Assembly (NCBI RefSeq): GCF_018613415.1
Contig: NZ_JAGGQG010000030.1
Location: forward strand, 1-64,000
From: Bacillus sp. ISL-18
GTDB lineage: Bacteria; Bacillota; Bacilli; Bacillales; Cytobacillaceae
Direction: 5' to 3'
DNA length: 64,000 nt
The position numbers were made by a program, and so were the translations under genes. The notes below the pieces were generated by a model. The model made no database searches, was not told the origin of the DNA, and saw only the letters and a program-made list of their open reading frames with translations. Positions within the stretch are counted from its first letter, which is position 1, and every line of letters begins with the position of its first letter. Below, one piece after another: positions 62,357-64,000 of this stretch.

Positions 62357-62992
62357 TTATTTGGATTTGAATTTTTTTATAATTTTATTAAACATGGGAG
62401 AGATTTCTTTCAGCAATGGTTTATATTGTTTAGTTGTTTCGACCAGCATATCAACCGTCTCCATCAGCAATCCGACATCCACTTTATTAAGAAGATTACC
62501 AATTTGTTGTTCTAGTTGACTTTGAGGAGTGGGCGGACTGTCCTCCTCTTCATTTCTCCTAGAGGCAAAAAACCAATTATCAAAATGATTGGATTTGCGA
62601 TTAGAAGGCGGTACCTCTTTTTGGCCCGCAAATTCTTGTGAACTGCTTTCATACTTTGTATGTTCTTCTCTGTGTTGATGGGCCCCAAATATTAATTTTC
62701 GATCCGGTATTTCTTGTGAACTACTTTCATTCTTTTTACTTTCTTCTCTGTGTTGATGGGCTGCAAACATTAATTTACGGTCCGGTATTTCTTGTGAACT
62801 GCTTTCATTCTTTTTACGTCCTTCTCTGTGCTGATGGCCTCCAAACATAAATCCTCGGTATGGAACTTCTTGTGAACTAGTTTCGTCCTTTTTGTTTCCC
62901 TCTCTTTGCCGATTGGCTCCAAACATTAATTTCGAAAACCGATCTCCATTAGGTTCCTTTCTAACTCTTTTCTCTTCCCCCAACGATCTCAC
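62357..62992 (-). CDS. Repeat-rich hydrophilic protein, possibly spore-associated
   Basis: 211 residues from a GTG at 62992 with GAAGGG seven bases upstream; a TTG at 63007 abuts an AAGAGG and seems too close. Four 26-residue repeats (consensus RKLMFAAHQHREESKKNESS then SQEIPD) fill the N-terminal half. The C-terminal 55 residues (SQLEQQIGNLLNKVDVGLLMETVDMLVETT and PLLKEISPMFNKIIKKF) form a conserved-looking helical domain. No signal peptide or membrane span. The composition is like bacillar coat or YqfQ/VrrA-type proteins with variable repeats, but the family is not certain. Confidence 0.7.
   Translation of the reverse strand: MRSLGEEKRVRKEPNGDRFSKLMFGANRQREGNKKDETSSQEVPYRGFMFGGHQHREGRKKNESSSQEIPDRKLMFAAHQHREESKKNESSSQEIPDRKLIFGAHQHREEHTKYESSSQEFAGQKEVPPSNRKSNHFDNWFFASRRNEEEDSPPTPQSQLEQQIGNLLNKVDVGLLMETVDMLVETTKQYKPLLKEISPMFNKIIKKFKSK
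62624..62935 (-). repeat. Four in-frame 78-bp coding repeats
   Basis: The 26-residue unit is repeated four times; copies 2 and 3 differ at only a few residues while copies 1 and 4 are more diverged. Such arrays usually change copy number by slippage or recombination, so length may vary between strains. Confidence 0.85.
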
Positions 62993-63061
62993 TCTTCTTC
63001 CCTTCAACCTCTTTTAGATAAAATATGATTGGATTTGTAACAAGGTGTGGACAACATAAGA

Positions 63062-63090
63062 AAAAAATCAGGATATCCTCCTGATTTTTT
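63062..63090. terminator. Terminator after the 33-residue membrane peptide gene
   Basis: AAAAAATCAGGA / TCCTGATTTTTT, 12-bp perfect stem with a 5-base loop, T-run on both exit sides. It lies 55 bases past the peptide stop codon on the minus strand. Confidence 0.88.
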
Positions 63091-63145
63091 ATGTCCTTAC
63101 TGATAAAACATCATTATTCTTTAAAAGCTCCATGTGGAATCTTGA

Positions 63146-63247
63146 TTATGCACTCCCATTTTTCCCTGATAAACCAACATAAATCATAAACCAAAACGGT
63201 GCCATCATCGTGATTCCTCGGATAAACCCAATAAAAAAATTGAACAT
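63146..63247 (-). CDS. 33-residue single-span membrane peptide
   Basis: A short frame with consensus AAGGAGGAG seven bases before the ATG. The product (MFNFFIGFIRGITMMAPFWF, then MIYVGLSGKNGSA) has one hydrophobic helix of about 22 residues and a short polar C-terminus. A strong terminator follows at 63090. The combination of ribosome binding site, complete frame and terminator supports a real small gene. I do not recognise the family; small membrane peptides in bacilli often accompany sporulation or respiratory complexes. Confidence 0.65.
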   Translation of the reverse strand: MFNFFIGFIRGITMMAPFWFMIYVGLSGKNGSA

Positions 63248-63347
63248 AGTGATCTCCTCCTTATGAGTTCAAGATAGAAAGATTTCCTTCCTGGTTTTAT
63301 TCCCATTCGAAATGGTTAGAGGTACCTTTGGTTAAGACATAAGCATT

Positions 63348-63560
63348 GGCAACGTGACAATGTGGAAACCGCTCTGGTAAAAGGAATTTCATCCTTTGAA
63401 TAGATCACCTTCGCTTCAGCCCTTGTCACGTTGTCTTTCTAGTAAAATACCCGTTTTTTGAATAGAAGAAACAGACATTTATTAATTAAATAAAAACGGA
63501 AACTAAACCTTACGCTAAACAATCCGGCACCCGCTATTCATCCGATTGTTAGGTTTTTAA
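63348..63560 (+). ncRNA. Candidate structured RNA or leader upstream of the yteA-like gene
   Basis: GGCAACGTGACAA (63348-63360) pairs with TTGTCACGTTGTC (63423-63435) over 13 positions (one G-T), enclosing two small hairpins, ACC-GCTCT-GGT and AAAGGA-ATTTCA-TCCTTT. About 70 bases later AAACCT...AACAATCCGG pairs with CCGATTGTT-AGGTTT and runs into TTTTT, a terminator-like hairpin ending near 63557. It could be a small RNA or an attenuated leader. No known riboswitch class is recognised. No protein gene is seen in 63248-63616. Confidence 0.35.
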
Positions 63561-63616
63561 TAACACAAAAAGGGTATATGTTAAGAGATTACTAGCAACT
63601 ATTAAAAGGGATGTGA

Positions 63617-64000
63617 ATGAAAATGCTATCTACAAACCAGCTTGATCATTTAAAAAATAGTCTTGAAGAGGATAAACAGACCATTGAAGGTCAAATTGGT
63701 GTAAATCGTCAATTGGATACAAGCTTGCGGGAAACAGTCGATGAATTATCGACCTATGACAATCACCCTGCTGATCTCGGGACAGAATTATTTGATCGTG
63801 AACGAGATCTTGCCTTAAAGCAACACCAGGATGAAGAGCTTAGAAAGATCAATTTGGCACTGGAGGCCATTGAGAACGGAACCTATGGAAAGTGCCTGGT
63901 TTGCGAAAACGATATTCCTTTCGAGCGGCTGGAAGTTCTTCCCTCCACCTTGTATTGTGTCAATCACACTCCGGAAACATCTGGAGGAGATTATCGTCCA
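63617..64000 (+). CDS. yteA: YteA-type TraR/DksA zinc-finger protein, cut by the window end
   Basis: The first 128 codons are open to the window edge, so the gene is partial. The YteA pattern is clear: a helical LDHLKNSLEEDKQTIEGQI start, the hallmark YDNHPADLGTELFDRERDLALKQ, and a C4-type finger beginning CLVCENDIPFERLEVLP, whose second pair reads CVNH (Cys and His). B. subtilis YteA is sporulation-linked. AAAGGG lies six bases before the ATG; another ATG two codons on is possible. The candidate RNA element lies just upstream. Confidence 0.85.
   Translation, partial: MKMLSTNQLDHLKNSLEEDKQTIEGQIGVNRQLDTSLRETVDELSTYDNHPADLGTELFDRERDLALKQHQDEELRKINLALEAIENGTYGKCLVCENDIPFERLEVLPSTLYCVNHTPETSGGDYRP

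Noticed and set aside
63315..63433. Minus-strand frame VTRAEAKVIYSKDEIPFTRA... across the candidate RNA
   Set aside because: No ribosome binding site or recognisable family, and it coincides with the paired stem arms, so it is treated as RNA structure.

Overview
The window looks like chromosomal DNA of a low-GC, endospore-forming member of the Bacillaceae (Bacillus/Neobacillus-like). Support comes from strong AAGGAGG-type ribosome binding sites, TTG and GTG starts, spore-linked genes (cwlJ, a YheC/YheD-type ATP-grasp gene, a YteA-type zinc finger gene at the right edge), class III fructose bisphosphatase, HelD, and a formate dehydrogenase locus arranged like the yrh genes of B. subtilis. I see no rRNA, tRNA, CRISPR array, prophage or intact insertion sequence. 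The species cannot be named from this sequence alone.

Layout. 1-4.2 kb holds small genes (YciI-like, cupredoxin, YczE-like membrane protein, alpha/beta hydrolase), preceded by a 52-bp tandem repeat. 4.4-8.4 kb carries three ATP-dependent ligase-type genes on the minus strand: YheC/YheD ATP-grasp, a second ATP-grasp, and a MurF-like Mur ligase. 8.7-11.2 kb has a YitT protein, a tyrosine recombinase that has lost its catalytic residues, and a broken hybrid-cluster-protein gene. 11.2-14.6 kb has a quinone reductase, a second 52-bp tandem repeat, and a divergent marR/MFS efflux pair sharing a perfect palindromic operator. 17-22.7 kb is a formate module: FNT channel, cytoplasmic formate dehydrogenase, DUF1641, DUF2294 and FdhD.

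23.2-31 kb is sugar operon A: LacI regulator, three operator-like palindromes, a cre site, ABC binding protein and two permeases, two Gfo/Idh/MocA oxidoreductases and a TIM-barrel isomerase. 31.3-37.4 kb holds helD, fbp, a DUF2809 gene and a nitroreductase. 37.5-46.7 kb is sugar operon B: AraC regulator, ABC binding protein and permeases, GH63/MGH1-like glycosidase, Gfo/Idh/MocA oxidoreductase, PmoA/DUF6807 protein and a TIM-barrel isomerase. Neither operon encodes an ABC ATPase, so both probably borrow a shared MsmX-type subunit. 47-55 kb has an M20 dipeptidase, a fused alpha-beta L-serine dehydratase, and an AbgB-like amidohydrolase with an MFS transporter opposite a GAF/PucR-type regulator. 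55-64 kb holds a sulfite-oxidase-fold protein, HAD phosphatase, CBO0543-type membrane protein, Mn catalase behind a sigma-B-like promoter, cwlJ, a purT/OFA-transporter pair, a repeat-rich protein, a 33-residue membrane peptide, a candidate structured RNA and a partial yteA-like gene.

The most promising material for something new is the three-ligase cluster, whose parts resemble a split cyanophycin synthetase, and the two oxidoreductase/isomerase sugar operons, whose content resembles keto-intermediate glycoside cleavage systems. Next come the dead recombinase with an inverted repeat at its start, and the candidate RNA upstream of the yteA-like gene. Functions are inferred from recognisable families and motifs; no database search was possible.
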